This document shows positions 34,100-41,653 of a stretch of 41,693 nucleotides of DNA, piece after piece; positions within the stretch are counted from its first letter, which is position 1; each line of letters begins with the position of its first letter. A program made the position numbers and the translations under genes. The notes under the pieces were generated by a model that was given only the letters and a program-made list of their open reading frames with translations, made no database searches and had not been told where the DNA came from. Origin of the DNA: Candidatus Kuenenia stuttgartensis. Lineage in GTDB: Bacteria > Planctomycetota > Planctomycetia > Planctomycetales > Planctomycetaceae. The DNA is taken from assembly GCA_945904015.1 (NCBI GenBank), contig CAMDPK010000052.1, positions 1 to 41,693 on the forward strand, given 5' to 3'.

Positions 34100-35073
34100 A
34101 TCGCAGACAGCAGAGCTTCGCGGTTGTCTCGCCACGCGACTGAACCCGCCGCGTCGGACGGCAGTTCCAGTGTGATCGTGGGAAGTCCGCGATCGATGCC
34201 GGCCCACGAGCCGAAGCTGCCGGGGGTCGGATAGCCGATCGACTTGAGCACCGAGTACTCGTTGTGGCGGCTCATGGTCTTGGCCAGCTCTTCGGCCGGG
34301 CCGTCGAAGTTGTTGCCGTGTTTGCCGCGCGTGATCGCGTGCATGGTGATGATGCGGTCGGGCTGCCAGTCGTCGATCAACTCGATCAACAATTGGGACT
34401 CAGGTTCGGAGGCCGGAAGCTCGCCACCGAAGTAGCGTCCCTTTTTGCCAATCGCAAAGTTCTTGGCGGGAAAGTTGCGGTTCAGGTCGATCTCGCGCGC
34501 GTTGATCCGAGTCCCGCGAGCGAGCCCATCCGGATTCGCAACCGGCACGATCACCACTTGCCGCGCGAAGTACGCATCCGGGTTTTTGGTGAGGTGCTCG
34601 ACGAGTTGATTCGCGACGAACGCGGTGTTCGGTTCGTCGCCGTGGATCGCGGCGAAGATCAGCGTCTTGGGGCCGGTCGCTCCGAAGAAGTGCCCGACGA
34701 TCGGCAGTCCCAGCACCGACTTGCCCAACTGCCGCGTTTGTGGACCGAGGACCGGCAGCAGTTCCGCAGCCCGCTTCTTGCCGAGGCGAACTCTGGGGAG
34801 CGGACGATTCCAAATTCGACCGGTCGCTACGGAGCCAGGTGACACGAGACCGCCTCGGCGGGAATACTCGCCCGGATCGGCCGGATCGAAATTGAACGGC
34901 GTGATCAGCGGCAGTGCTGCGGCCGCCGTCGAGGATGCCACCGCTTCGTCGTCGGCAAACAAGCTCGTCGAAGACAGCGAGAGAAGGCCGCTCAGCACGA
35001 ACACTCGCGCGGCAGTGGTGGCGACGCACGATGCGACTCGGCAAGAAGACAAAATCGAATCGAAGGAGGTCAT
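34087..35073 (-). CDS. M14-family peptidase, MpaA-like murein peptide amidase
   Basis: 328 residues with an N-terminal signal or anchor (VFVLSGLLSLSSTSLFA-DD). Zinc ligands are in FAAIHGDEPN (His144, Glu147) and ITMHAITRG (second His); RINAREIDLNRNFPAKNF matches the NPDG...NxRxxDLNRNF block, and the catalytic Glu is in TITLELPSDA. This pattern fits the MpaA group that cleaves the gamma-D-Glu-diaminopimelate bond of murein peptides. The signal peptide suggests action outside the cytoplasm, unlike E. coli MpaA. It lies 18 bases downstream of the membrane protein gene at 35092-35871 and may share its transcript. Confidence 0.88.
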   Translation of the reverse strand: MTSFDSILSSCRVASCVATTAARVFVLSGLLSLSSTSLFADDEAVASSTAAAALPLITPFNFDPADPGEYSRRGGLVSPGSVATGRIWNRPLPRVRLGKKRAAELLPVLGPQTRQLGKSVLGLPIVGHFFGATGPKTLIFAAIHGDEPNTAFVANQLVEHLTKNPDAYFARQVVIVPVANPDGLARGTRINAREIDLNRNFPAKNFAIGKKGRYFGGELPASEPESQLLIELIDDWQPDRIITMHAITRGKHGNNFDGPAEELAKTMSRHNEYSVLKSIGYPTPGSFGSWAGIDRGLPTITLELPSDAAGSVAWRDNREALLSAIQSR

Positions 35074-35091
35074 GATCAGCTCAGCTCACGC

Positions 35092-35871
35092 CTACGAGGA
35101 ACGCGGAGGTTCCGTGCGAAACTCGACCTGCAATGCACCGAGCATCTTGGTGATCTGTGCTTCCTTTCGATTGATGTTGATGATGTTTTCGAGCACGAAC
35201 GCGCGCGGCTCGCTGGTCGGGTGCAGAATCAACCGGCCAGATCGCAGCAGCATGTACTCGAAGACGTCGTTGATCTCTTTGCTGATCCGCAAATTCGGAG
35301 CGGAGAAGCGTTCGAGGTCGCTCATGAATCCGTGATGGTGCAACAGTTCGTTCGGCCGGACCTCCCAATAATCGAACCGCACCAAGAGCCAGACGACCAT
35401 GTACAGCAAGCTCAACAGCAACGAGAACAGGAGGTAGAACTGAGCATTCGCTCGGGGCTTTATTGCTCTGAAGAACGACAAGAAATCGGGGACCAAATCG
35501 GGGCGATTTGTGAATAGCAGCACGAACCCCATCACGACCGCAGAAAAGCCAAAGAACAGGGTCAACGACGTCGTGCGTGGAAAGTCGAACGACAACACGA
35601 CCAGGTTCAAGGCCGTGAGCATCAGGAATATCAATGAGACAACTTCCTCAATGCGTCCCGCCTTGCCTTCCGCATCGGAGCCCAAAACGAGCATCAGCAC
35701 CCCGCTCAGGAAAGAGAAGAGCAGCGTCGGATACAGAAAGACGATCTTCGGGTACGAGACTAAAAAGATCGAACTGGGTGCCGCTTCGGCGTCGCTATTG
35801 GGAGGTGCCGTCGCGATCACAGGCGGGACAGGGGGCGTGGCCGGGACGTTTGCAGGGGTGTCGGTGCTCAT
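35092..35871 (-). CDS. Multi-pass membrane protein, unknown function
   Basis: 259 residues. A Pro/Ala-rich tail (1-40) is followed by four membrane segments: IVFLYPTLLFSFLSGVLMLVL, VSLIFLMLTALNLVVLSFDF, LTLFFGFSAVVMGFVLLFT and FYLLFSLLLSLLYMVVWLLV. The C-terminal 85 residues are soluble, beginning RFDYWEVRPNELLHHHGFMS and ending with FVLENIININRKEAQITKML, a beta-rich pattern reminiscent of bacterial PH domains. I recognise no characterised family. It precedes the MpaA-like gene by 18 bases. The 152-base gap up to murJ shows nothing clear. Confidence 0.65.
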   Translation of the reverse strand: MSTDTPANVPATPPVPPVIATAPPNSDAEAAPSSIFLVSYPKIVFLYPTLLFSFLSGVLMLVLGSDAEGKAGRIEEVVSLIFLMLTALNLVVLSFDFPRTTSLTLFFGFSAVVMGFVLLFTNRPDLVPDFLSFFRAIKPRANAQFYLLFSLLLSLLYMVVWLLVRFDYWEVRPNELLHHHGFMSDLERFSAPNLRISKEINDVFEYMLLRSGRLILHPTSEPRAFVLENIININRKEAQITKMLGALQVEFRTEPPRSS

Positions 35872-36023
35872 GAAGTCGGTCTTCCAGAAATGAATTGGTG
35901 GTCGGGACGAGTCTTCACCGCGAGCGATTCGCGGCGAATCGTGAAACCTTGAGCCGTCGGCGACCGCGGCAATCTATCGAGGCGATCCGGCAACGTGTAG
36001 CGAGTTCCCGATCGACGCGGGAA

Positions 36024-37703
36024 TTACTCCGCGTCACGGTGCGGTCGCAGCAGCATCCAGAACTCGTCGAGCCGCAGAATTGCGGCCAGCACTGCGTAAC
36101 TGACGACCGCTGCCAGGATCGTGACACCCAGTTGCAGCAAGCGGCCCGATGAATTCACCGCTCCCGCCGCCAATTGTTGCAAGACCCAGGAGGCCACCGC
36201 CGTCATGCCGAGTGCTGCCAGAACCGCTCGCCCCGCATTACTCGCCAGCGACGACCACGGCAGCCGGCCGACTCGGCCTTGGATGAACCGCAAGCACAGC
36301 CCGAACTGCAAGATGCCGCACAGCGACGTGCTCAAGGCGAGTCCGCGACCACCGATCCAGAAGATCAATCCGAAATTCAGCAGGAGGTTCACGACGACGA
36401 CGGACAAGCCGATCTTCAAGGGCGTGATCCGGTCGCCGATTGCGTAGTAGCCACGTTGCAGAATCAACAGACCGCAGAAGGCCCACACACCGAGGCCGTA
36501 GGCGGCAATCATCTCGGCGATCTGTTGAGCGTTCGCGCTGGTGACGTGACCGCGCTGAAAGAGCACGACTGCGAGCGGCTCGGCCAGCAGCCACAAGCCC
36601 GCGCTCGCGGGCAAGCCGATCACGAAAACCAATCGCAGGCCGAGTGACAAATCGTCTCGCAGTCGTTGCCAATCGCCGCGCTCCGCATGACGAGTCAGCA
36701 CGGGAAAGATCACTGTCCCCAGGGCGACTCCCAAGATGCCCAGCGGAAACTGATACAACCGCTGACCGAGGTTCAACGCCGAGGCCGTGCCGAACTCCAG
36801 CGGTGTCCACCACGACGATGCGACGCCTTGTGGCCGAGACATCAAGAGCGCGATCAGTGTGTCGCAAAACGTGTTGACTTGTGTGATCGACAAGCCGATC
36901 ACGACCGGAGCCATCATCCTCAGCAGTTCGCGAATCCGATCGCGCATCGCGAGCCAGTTTCCGCGAAGCCGAAAGCCCAGCCGCCACAACTGCGGCCACG
37001 GAGCAGCCAACTGCAAGAAGCCAGTCAGCACCACAAAGCCTGCCAGCCAATGTGCCTGAGCTTCGGCTGTCAGGTCAAATCGTTGCAGAAACCAAATCGC
37101 CGCAAGTGAGCTGACGTTGAACAACACTGGCAATAGCGCGGGCCAAGCGAAGCGGCCCAGCGCGTTCAACACGGCTCCCATCTGCGCGGTCAGACAGATC
37201 AACGGCAAATACGGAAGCATCAATGCCGTGAGCCAAAGCCACAGCCGCAACTCGGCACTCAGTGGTGCGAGCCAGATCGTCGCAGCAAGCACCAACTCGG
37301 CGACGGCGACCAGAGCCGTCAGCCACAGTCCCAGCCAGACGAAGACCGAGCTGGCCAATTGCATGGCCGCGTTTCGACCGTGTTGTTCTTGCTCGCGCAC
37401 GAACAGCGGCGTGAATGCCGCGCTCAATGCTCCCTCGCCGAATAAAGCCCGCGCGAGGTTCGGAATGCGGAACGCTCCCACGAACGCATCCGACACCGGG
37501 CTGAGTCCCCATAGACCCGCGATCGCCATCTCGCGAATGAAGCCGAGCACTCGGCTGAGCAGCGTGCAAAGACTGACGATTCGCAGACCGGAGAAGAGGC
37601 CCGCCTCGTGGGGCAGGTTTTCAACCTGCCCGTTCGCGCCGTTTGGCAAGGGCAGGTTGGAAACCTGCCCCACGTCGTCGGCTGACTCCTCACGATCCGT
37701 CAT
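36024..37703 (-). CDS. murJ: Lipid II flippase MurJ (MviN)
   Basis: 559 residues, 14 expected membrane helices. Family sequence is clear: VSLCTLLSRVLGFIREMAIAGLWG, FVGAFRIPNLARALFGEGALSAAFTPLF, and ITQVNTFCDTLIALLMSRPQG near helix 7. It flips the peptidoglycan precursor lipid II across the inner membrane; peptidoglycan is present in Planctomycetota. Residues about 11-32 (VGQVSNLPLPNGANGQVENL) are the translation of element C2, placed before the first helix. No start codon lies between C2 and the first helix, so the ATG at 37703, 15 bases after the upstream gene, is likely used. Confidence 0.92.
   Translation of the reverse strand: MTDREESADDVGQVSNLPLPNGANGQVENLPHEAGLFSGLRIVSLCTLLSRVLGFIREMAIAGLWGLSPVSDAFVGAFRIPNLARALFGEGALSAAFTPLFVREQEQHGRNAAMQLASSVFVWLGLWLTALVAVAELVLAATIWLAPLSAELRLWLWLTALMLPYLPLICLTAQMGAVLNALGRFAWPALLPVLFNVSSLAAIWFLQRFDLTAEAQAHWLAGFVVLTGFLQLAAPWPQLWRLGFRLRGNWLAMRDRIRELLRMMAPVVIGLSITQVNTFCDTLIALLMSRPQGVASSWWTPLEFGTASALNLGQRLYQFPLGILGVALGTVIFPVLTRHAERGDWQRLRDDLSLGLRLVFVIGLPASAGLWLLAEPLAVVLFQRGHVTSANAQQIAEMIAAYGLGVWAFCGLLILQRGYYAIGDRITPLKIGLSVVVVNLLLNFGLIFWIGGRGLALSTSLCGILQFGLCLRFIQGRVGRLPWSSLASNAGRAVLAALGMTAVASWVLQQLAAGAVNSSGRLLQLGVTILAAVVSYAVLAAILRLDEFWMLLRPHRDAE
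37609..37672. repeat. Palindromic element C2, inside the murJ 5' end
   Basis: Two copies of the C core, GGGGCAGGTTTTCAACCTGCC and GGCAGGTTGGAAACCTGCC, lie in mirror order around CGTTCGCGCCGTTTGGCAA, with GTGGGG and CCCCAC at the ends. It is read through by murJ as residues about 11-32. Confidence 0.85.
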
Positions 37704-37718
37704 GCTGGAGCACTCCGC

Positions 37719-38123
37719 TCATTTCACGAGCGGACTCAGCCGGGCCTCGTTGATGCCGAGTGTCGAGAGCACTACTCGCACCCGCTCGATGGGCCAGCCG
37801 CATCCGTGCGCGGATAAAAAAATCTCCAAATTCTCTTGGCCGTCCCAGAAGCAATGGATGACTTGCCGTTCGATCTCATCACGCGGGTCCATCACCGAGT
37901 TGAATTGCGATGCGGGAAACTCTTGAAACCATTGCTGGCCGGTGAGGTGCAGCCAATGGCACCAGCGGTAAAAGCGTTTGAAATGCAGACGGCTCCAATC
38001 CTTGATCGCCGCGTGCCCCAGGTCGCGACCCTGCCGCTCACTTTCGATCCACTTGTGCCGATAGGCCGCCTGCCACGCTTGGTCGTACACGCTTGCCGGA
38101 ATCGATGAATACTCACGACACAT
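37719..38123 (-). CDS. Conserved-looking small protein upstream of murJ, unknown function
   Basis: 134 residues from the ATG at 38123, which has GGAGG 9 bases upstream; an ATG at 38132 is too close to that site. The sequence is rich in Trp, His and Tyr (YDQAWQAAYRHKWIES, RLHFKRFYRWCHWLHLTGQQW) and is likely helical and cytoplasmic. I recognise no named domain. It ends 15 bases before murJ on the same strand, so the two are probably co-transcribed. The 163 bases upstream show no promoter that I can support. Confidence 0.65.
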   Translation of the reverse strand: MCREYSSIPASVYDQAWQAAYRHKWIESERQGRDLGHAAIKDWSRLHFKRFYRWCHWLHLTGQQWFQEFPASQFNSVMDPRDEIERQVIHCFWDGQENLEIFLSAHGCGWPIERVRVVLSTLGINEARLSPLVK

Positions 38124-38286
38124 GCCCCGCATCCTCCAACCAGGATGTGCCGCATCGCGCCGGTCGTCCGACCGTCTGCGAAGAGCACTTTCGCAATTGT
38201 CAGCCTCGAAGCCCAGAACGTGGGACTTATACCGGCAGCGCGAAGCGCTCTCAAGCGGCGATTGGCGAGGTCGCTCGCTGCCAGCA

Positions 38287-39447
38287 TCATGTCGTGCGCT
38301 GCAAGATGTCCGGCCTCAGGATTGGTGCGCCTCGGACATCGACCTTGGACATCGGCCATTGCTCGGTAGGAGTCAGCACTTCGAGTCCGTTGGGGCCGAT
38401 CAGCATTGTGTCGCCGATGTTGGCGGGGCCAACCGATGGATGCCAGAACATCGCCATGCCGGCTCGCAGCACGAAATCGCTGTTCGGAGTCACGCGAACT
38501 TCGCACGGTTCGTAGCCGATGACTTCCGCCTGGTCGGCGAATTCCCATTCCTCCGCGTGGCCGAACTTCTCGTAGATGCGAGCCACTCGCTTCCATGTTT
38601 CGCGAATCGCCCAAGTGGCTTGCGAGAAGTACATCCCTGTCGCCTGCGTCACCAGCGCGATGAGATACGACGCACGCAACTCGTCCGGAACTTCTCCGAA
38701 GCAGACGGTGCGAGTCACTCCCGCGCACAAGCCGTCGCGGCGACCGATCGCGGTCAAGGAGCAGAATCGTTCGACCGGTTCACTGCTGGGAGTCCAATGC
38801 CGGAAGCGATTCGAGATTCCATCGGCGCAGACCTGGATGCGTTCCGGCACGACTTTGTGTTTGAGCAGTCGATGCGCCAACTGAGCCGCGATCTCCGCCT
38901 CGGAAATGCCGTGCTCAAAATTGCGAGCGGTCGCCTCGACCGCGTGCGCGACGTGCAGGCCCAGTTCGCGCAGTCGCTCGCATTCCAGCGAGTTCAATGG
39001 CAATCGCAGATCGAGCAGCTTCGCCGAGACATCGGTCGTTCGGCCGACACCTGTGTCGCTGCCGACGTGTCGGCCGCGGCAAACATCCGCCACCAAAATG
39101 GAGGACGGCTCATGCCACGGTCGTTCTTTGAGCTGAAATCCGTGGCCGGCCAACGTCCCCTCGAAGAGCTGTGCCGATTCCACGTTGCTCGTCAGCACGA
39201 CGCGAGCCTCCGGCAGCAAGAACAGCGAAGCGGTCGTGTCCGACGAACCGCTTCGCGTGAAGTCCGCCCCGCTTGTGAACCAGGCCAGATTGGCCGGCCG
39301 CTGCAACAGCAGAGCGGCGAGTCGGTTTTCCTTCAGGAACTGAGCGACCCGCTCGTGCTTCTGGTCGATGTCATTGGCCCGCTCGGGGCTGATGACCGGC
39401 AGTTCGCCTGACGACTGAAACGGAGGTGGTTCGACCAAACTCGTCAT
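38287..39447 (-). CDS. M24 (Xaa-Pro peptidase/creatinase) fold protein lacking metal ligands
   Basis: 386 residues from the ATG at 39447 (MTSLVEPPPFQ), with GGGAAG upstream; the open frame to 39699 runs into palindrome M. The N-terminal domain has DQKHERVAQFLKENRLAALLLQRPANLAWFTSG, typical of aminopeptidase P and creatinase. The pita-bread domain follows (ECERLRELGLHVAHAVEATARNF, then HWTPSSEPVERFCSLTAIGRRDGLCAGVTRTVCFG). Where peptidases have DxG and GDxTRT, it has AIG and AGVTRT; the Glu sites read FWHPSVG and NIGDTMLIG. All five usual metal ligands therefore seem lost. Creatinase also works without metal, so it may be a metal-free hydrolase or non-catalytic. Confidence 0.75.
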   Translation of the reverse strand: MTSLVEPPPFQSSGELPVISPERANDIDQKHERVAQFLKENRLAALLLQRPANLAWFTSGADFTRSGSSDTTASLFLLPEARVVLTSNVESAQLFEGTLAGHGFQLKERPWHEPSSILVADVCRGRHVGSDTGVGRTTDVSAKLLDLRLPLNSLECERLRELGLHVAHAVEATARNFEHGISEAEIAAQLAHRLLKHKVVPERIQVCADGISNRFRHWTPSSEPVERFCSLTAIGRRDGLCAGVTRTVCFGEVPDELRASYLIALVTQATGMYFSQATWAIRETWKRVARIYEKFGHAEEWEFADQAEVIGYEPCEVRVTPNSDFVLRAGMAMFWHPSVGPANIGDTMLIGPNGLEVLTPTEQWPMSKVDVRGAPILRPDILQRTT

Positions 39448-39814
39448 GACGACTTCCCGCGCGGAACGCTTCGGGACGATGGGACACGGCGGTGAAGATA
39501 GCCTTGAAATCCCGAAGCCGAAAGGATTTTCGCCCGCGGTTGGGACTGGTCCGCAGCAAGTCAGCCGATTTTGCCGGAAGCCGCCGGGGTGACAGATGGA
39601 AGGCGGAAAGCAGAAAGCAGAAGGCAGGGTGCTGGCAACGAAGGCTGCCTTCTGTCCCCGGCACAACCCGGACAATCCGTAAAGTTTGCCAAGCCACAAG
39701 GCCGATGGAAGGAGGTAGCCACCGAAGATTTTGTTCGGCGGAGACTCCGTGAGCGTTCTGCGAGTCCATGTTGGATCACACGGAACCGTTCACTCCCTCG
39801 CCTTGAGGAACGCC
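39448..39814. other. Intergenic stretch with palindrome M only
   Basis: This 367-base gap lies between two divergent genes. It holds palindrome M and the ribosome site of the lipoprotein gene (GAGGA, 39805-39809). I see no further gene and no promoter that can be named with confidence. Confidence 0.6.
39591..39656. repeat. Palindromic element, family M
   Basis: GACAGATGGAAGGCGGAAAG and the direct run AGCAGAAAGCAGAAGGCAG on the left, CTGCCTTCTGTC on the right. Purine-rich left arm with short internal repeats (AAAGCAG twice). Confidence 0.65.
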
Positions 39815-40603
39815 ATGAAGACCGCTTTGCGATTCTGCCTGGGACTGCTGCTGACCATCAGCGCCGTCGGCTGTCACACTTGTCAGACGAGTTGCCAGTC
39901 AGGCTGTGACACCGGTTGTGATTCCGGCTGCGGGCATCGATCGTGCCTGCATAAAATCACCGACAAATTTCGCGGTGGCAACCGCGGATGCCAATCGGAA
40001 TGCGGCGGATTCGAACAAGAAGCCGCTTGCTCTTGTGGGCATCATCACGGCCACAAGAAGTCCAAGAATAAATACCAACAACCGGCCGAGGCCGCGATGT
40101 ACGGCTACGATAATTCCGTGGTCTACACCGGCGATGATTGGCAAGGGATTCCGCAACCAGGCATGGGCATGATGCCGATGGCCGGCGGATGTGCTGGCTG
40201 TGCCGGCGGTGCTCCGATGATGTCCATGCCCTCGACTGGCTGCGCTGGATGCGGCGGCAGTGGCATCGCTCCGACTCCCAGCGGAGGCGGCTGTGCTTCG
40301 TGCGGAGGAACCGGCAGTGTTCCGCAACCGGCTCCGGGAACCTGTGCCAGTTGTGGCGGAAATCATCCGACACCCGCGACGGTTCCGTCGGCTCCTCCAT
40401 CCGGTGGCGGCTGTGCGAGCTGCGGCGCGGGAGCGACGTCCGAGTCGTTCTACAACCCAATGGGGCCAAACCATCAGAGTCCAGCCCCGGCTCCGCCAGC
40501 AGAATCAGTTCCAGCTCCGACGCCCGAAGCGGTCCCTGGCAACAATGCGGCAGGCTCTGGCGAGCAAATCCAAAAGATTCACTGGGTGCCTCGGCAACTG
40601 TGA
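39815..40603 (+). CDS. Cys-rich lipoprotein with CxxC repeats
   Basis: 262 residues from the ATG at 39815 (GAGGA 5 bases upstream). The signal ends in a lipobox, SAVGC (Cys20). A first cluster spaces cysteines almost every fourth residue (CHTCQTSCQSGCDTGCDSGC), followed by CQSEC, CSC and HHHGH. A middle part (90-135) is Tyr/Met-rich. The second cluster has five CxxC modules: GCAGCAGG, GCAGCGGSG, GCASCGGTG, TCASCGGNH, GCASCGAGA, set in Pro/Gly-rich linkers; the C-terminal tail is Pro/Ala-rich. I count 22 Cys. It could bind metal or cross-link the envelope through disulfides; neither is proven. No family name is known to me. A terminator follows. Confidence 0.8.
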   Translation: MKTALRFCLGLLLTISAVGCHTCQTSCQSGCDTGCDSGCGHRSCLHKITDKFRGGNRGCQSECGGFEQEAACSCGHHHGHKKSKNKYQQPAEAAMYGYDNSVVYTGDDWQGIPQPGMGMMPMAGGCAGCAGGAPMMSMPSTGCAGCGGSGIAPTPSGGGCASCGGTGSVPQPAPGTCASCGGNHPTPATVPSAPPSGGGCASCGAGATSESFYNPMGPNHQSPAPAPPAESVPAPTPEAVPGNNAAGSGEQIQKIHWVPRQL

Positions 40604-40666
40604 GCGTGTGATGGCGACGAACTTCGACGCCGAACCGAGCACCGCAGACAGCACCCGAAAGTCACG

Positions 40667-40699
40667 ACACACCGGCCACTCGCCGGTGTGTTTTCTTTT
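40667..40699 (+). terminator. Rho-independent terminator after the Cys-rich lipoprotein gene
   Basis: CACACCGGC (40668-40676) and GCCGGTGTG (40682-40690) form a perfect 9-bp stem with a 5-base loop, followed by TTTTCTTTT. It is the cleanest intrinsic terminator in the window. Confidence 0.9.
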
Positions 40700-40782
40700 G
40701 CGCCGTTTGAAAAGCGGTTACGTTCGTTCTCCGAATGCGGTGTTGGACAAGATCGTGCCTCTCAAATCGCGGATCGCTCGCC

Positions 40783-41550
40783 ATGACTTCCTCGCCGGAG
40801 ATTGATCGTCTCGCCCCACGGATTCGACCGCCCGGTTCCGTCGCTGGTTATCAGACTTGGTCAGATCTGCTGTTCGTGCATTGGCGAGTTCCCGCTACCG
40901 AGCTTCGCCCGCTGTTGCCAGAGGAAGTCGAAATCGACGAGTTCGACGGTTCGGCCTGGGTCGGTTTGGTGCTGTTTCAAATGTCGGGCGTGCGACCGTG
41001 GTGGTTTCCAGCGCTGCCAGGCGTCTCGGAATTTCACGAGACGAACGTCCGCACCTACGTCACCTGCCGAGGCGAGCCGGGTGTGTGGTTCTTCAGTTTG
41101 GAGGCGGCGAATTCTCTGGCCGTGCGAATCGCTCGCTGGCGCTGGCGACTGAGATACTTCTTCGCGGAGATGTCGCTCGCGCGACACGACTCGCAGATCG
41201 AATACCGCAGCCGGCGCTTGTGGCCGCAACCGTTGCCAGGACACACCGATGTCGCGGCCGAGATCGGCGACTGGTGGCCGAACGGAGGACCGCAGGGCGA
41301 AGCTCGGCCAGGCACTTTGGAATTCTTCTTAGCCGAGCGGTATCTGCTCTTCACCGAGCTGGCACCGGGACGGATCGCTCGCGGACAGGTGCATCATCGG
41401 CCGTACCCGTTGCAGACCGCGACGCTGCAACGCTGCGAGCAGTCGTTACTCTCGACCGCCGGGATCAACGTCGCGACTCCGCCGGCTCACGTCCTCTTCA
41501 GTCCCGGCGTGAGCGTGGAAATCTTCCCGCTCCGCGAGATTGCCCCGTAG
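40783..41550 (+). CDS. DUF2071 (YqjF-like) protein
   Basis: 255 residues from the ATG at 40783 (MTSSPEIDRLAPRIRPPG); an earlier start at 40735 has no family sequence. Typical DUF2071 features are TWSDLLFVHWRVPATELRPLLPEEVEID near the N-terminus, WVGLVLFQMSGVRPWWFPALPGVSEFHETNVRTYV in the middle, and LAERYLLFTE with HHRPYPLQTATL in the C-terminal half. The fold resembles acetoacetate decarboxylase, but the function of the family is not established. It is soluble and cytoplasmic by composition. It stands alone between a terminator and the IS110-type gene. Confidence 0.88.
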   Translation: MTSSPEIDRLAPRIRPPGSVAGYQTWSDLLFVHWRVPATELRPLLPEEVEIDEFDGSAWVGLVLFQMSGVRPWWFPALPGVSEFHETNVRTYVTCRGEPGVWFFSLEAANSLAVRIARWRWRLRYFFAEMSLARHDSQIEYRSRRLWPQPLPGHTDVAAEIGDWWPNGGPQGEARPGTLEFFLAERYLLFTELAPGRIARGQVHHRPYPLQTATLQRCEQSLLSTAGINVATPPAHVLFSPGVSVEIFPLREIAP

Positions 41551-41561
41551 ACAATATGGAA

Positions 41562-41652
41562 GGACCAGTCGCTCACGTCAGCGTGGGTTAAGTTGAGCGG
41601 AGCGTTTTGAGAGTTCCGTTCGACACAGAGCCACAAACGGGAGGACTGGTCC
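41562..41652. repeat. 9-bp inverted repeat in the leader of the IS110-type gene
   Basis: GGACCAGTC (41562-41570) is complemented exactly by GACTGGTCC (41644-41652), the latter ending 1 base before the transposase ATG. The 73 bases between them are non-coding. In IS110-group elements the region before the gene encodes the bridge RNA, so this may be part of such an RNA; that is inference. Confidence 0.5.
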
Positions 41653-41653
41653 G

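Noticed and set aside
37892..38728. 278-residue minus-strand frame
   Set aside because: Overlaps both the M24-fold gene and the small gene upstream of murJ in another frame, with Arg/His-rich composition.
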